From: Campylobacterales bacterium
GTDB lineage: Bacteria > Campylobacterota > Campylobacteria > Campylobacterales > JALSKU01
DNA length: 5,053 nt
NCBI GenBank assembly: GCA_027038235.1
Contig: JALVXV010000016.1
Coordinates: 1 to 5,053, forward strand
Direction: 5' to 3'
Under the pieces are notes generated by a model, which had not been told where the DNA came from, made no database searches, and saw only the letters and a list, made by a program, of their open reading frames with translations. Below are positions 4,638-5,053 of the stretch, piece by piece. The translations under genes were made by a program, and so were the position numbers. Within the stretch, counting starts at the first letter, position 1. Each line of letters begins with the position of its first letter.

Positions 4638-4988
4638 ATGAAAAAATCTATCTTTATAATTTTCATGCTACTGTCATTTTTACAAGCCAATTCTTTGAAG
4701 TGTGAAAAAAAGGAAAATAGAGTTGTTTGTACATATTTTTCAGATAGATCTGATGGCGATAATGATATAGTGCTGAAATTTCACTGGATTTCTCCAAAAA
4801 GTCCACTTGATGATAGAGTAAGGCAGATAAATATCCCTCCATATTATGGATCAGCTTATGATTATAGATTTACTCCTGGCAGAATATCTGGTCGATGGAA
4901 GGTGGAGGTAACAAGAGATGATACAAATGAAACTATAGAGACCTATTTTGATATCAATGAGAGCGATGATGAGTTTTTTAGCAACTAA
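4638..4988 (+). CDS. Small secreted protein, possible Ig-like (DUF2914-like) domain
   Basis: I do not recognise a named gene. The 116-residue product starts with a classic Sec signal peptide: MKK, a hydrophobic core (about 4-15), and a probable cleavage after LQA (17) or ANS (19). It is not a lipoprotein, because Cys22 lacks a lipobox. The mature protein has two cysteines (22 and 31), spaced so that they could form a periplasmic disulfide across a beta hairpin. The rest looks all-beta: VLKFHWISP (45-53), then an aromatic, Tyr-rich stretch (69-78), PGRISGRWKVEV (80-91) and ETYFDI (101-106), with an acidic tail. The PG..SG.WKVEV...F.I pattern resembles DUF2914-type Ig-like domains; that is a weak resemblance by eye. 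It sits 17 nt after accC behind a perfect ribosome binding site, so it is probably co-transcribed with fatty acid synthesis genes, but no functional link is shown. Confidence 0.8.
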   Translation: MKKSIFIIFMLLSFLQANSLKCEKKENRVVCTYFSDRSDGDNDIVLKFHWISPKSPLDDRVRQINIPPYYGSAYDYRFTPGRISGRWKVEVTRDDTNETIETYFDINESDDEFFSN

Positions 4989-4993
4989 AATTG

Positions 4994-5020
4994 TCCCAAA
5001 TTATGCTACATAATTTGGGA
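4994..5020. terminator. Perfect 12-bp hairpin between convergent genes
   Basis: tcccaaattatg (4994-5005) and cataatttggga (5009-5020) form a perfect 12-bp stem with a 3-nt loop, cta. It begins 5 nt after the secreted-protein stop and ends directly before the probable minus-strand stop codon at 5021-5023, so it can serve both directions. Neither strand has a long T-run after the stem (minus: caatttt; plus: tcatctagcttctctt), so it may be a weak intrinsic terminator or an RNA-stabilising end. Its arms begin with TCCCAAAT, also found in the C-rich array at 2029-2036. Confidence 0.65.
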
Positions 5021-5053
5021 TCATCTAGCTTCTCTTAATATCTTGATATTTGC
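5021..5053 (-). CDS. C-terminal end of an unidentified minus-strand gene (partial)
   Basis: On the minus strand the edge reads ANIKILREAR followed by TGA (5021-5023), which abuts the hairpin. A second frame stays open to a TAG at 5025-5027 (KYQDIKRS), and the third frame has an in-frame stop. Convergent layout plus a shared hairpin makes a gene ending here likely. Ten residues are too few to name it or to settle the frame. Confidence 0.35.
   Translation of the reverse strand, partial: ANIKILREAR

Overview
The window comes from an AT-rich bacterium, most likely a member of the Campylobacterota (Campylobacter / Sulfurimonas / Sulfurovum relatives). The Dcd and AccC proteins carry sequence features I associate with that group, and dcd next to accB-accC is a neighbourhood I recall from Campylobacter. 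The genus cannot be fixed from the sequence alone. Gene density is high, no stretch over 300 bases lacks a gene, and I see no tRNA, rRNA, CRISPR array or insertion sequence.

Layout. Positions 36-2013 (+) hold moeA (molybdenum cofactor synthesis) followed after 1 nt by a membrane-anchored alpha/beta-hydrolase. Positions 2052-2612 (-) hold dcd (dCTP deaminase), which converges on the hydrolase. Positions 2613-2691 are a 79-nt divergent promoter region. Positions 2692-4988 (+) hold accB (biotin carboxyl carrier protein), an unusual 135-nt spacer, accC (biotin carboxylase) and a small secreted protein of unknown function. A hairpin at 4994-5020 separates this operon from the probable 3' end of a minus-strand gene at the right edge. 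AccB and AccC together perform the first half-reaction of acetyl-CoA carboxylase (fatty acid synthesis). MoeA serves molybdo-enzymes and Dcd serves dTTP supply, so the window is mostly core metabolism.

The unusual content lies between the genes. A seven-unit, 7-nt-period C-rich array (2004-2052) fills the gap between the convergent hydrolase and dcd genes and supplies bases of both stop codons. Its plus strand has no G, and its minus strand has eight runs of three or four G, a strong quadruplex pattern lying directly after the dcd stop codon. An inverted piece of the same repeat is cut by the left edge (1-14). A different 7-nt-period array (GCT every 7 nt, ending in three perfect AGCTCTT copies) fills about half of the accB-accC spacer. 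It can form a hairpin in alternative registers, and a second hairpin covers the accC ribosome binding site. The 8-mer CCAAATCC recurs in three of these intergenic sites, and the related TCCCAAAT forms the arms of the final hairpin. I regard this set of heptamer-period intergenic elements as the part most worth following up. A second point is the dcd/accB promoter, where nearly symmetric -10 elements overlap on opposite strands.
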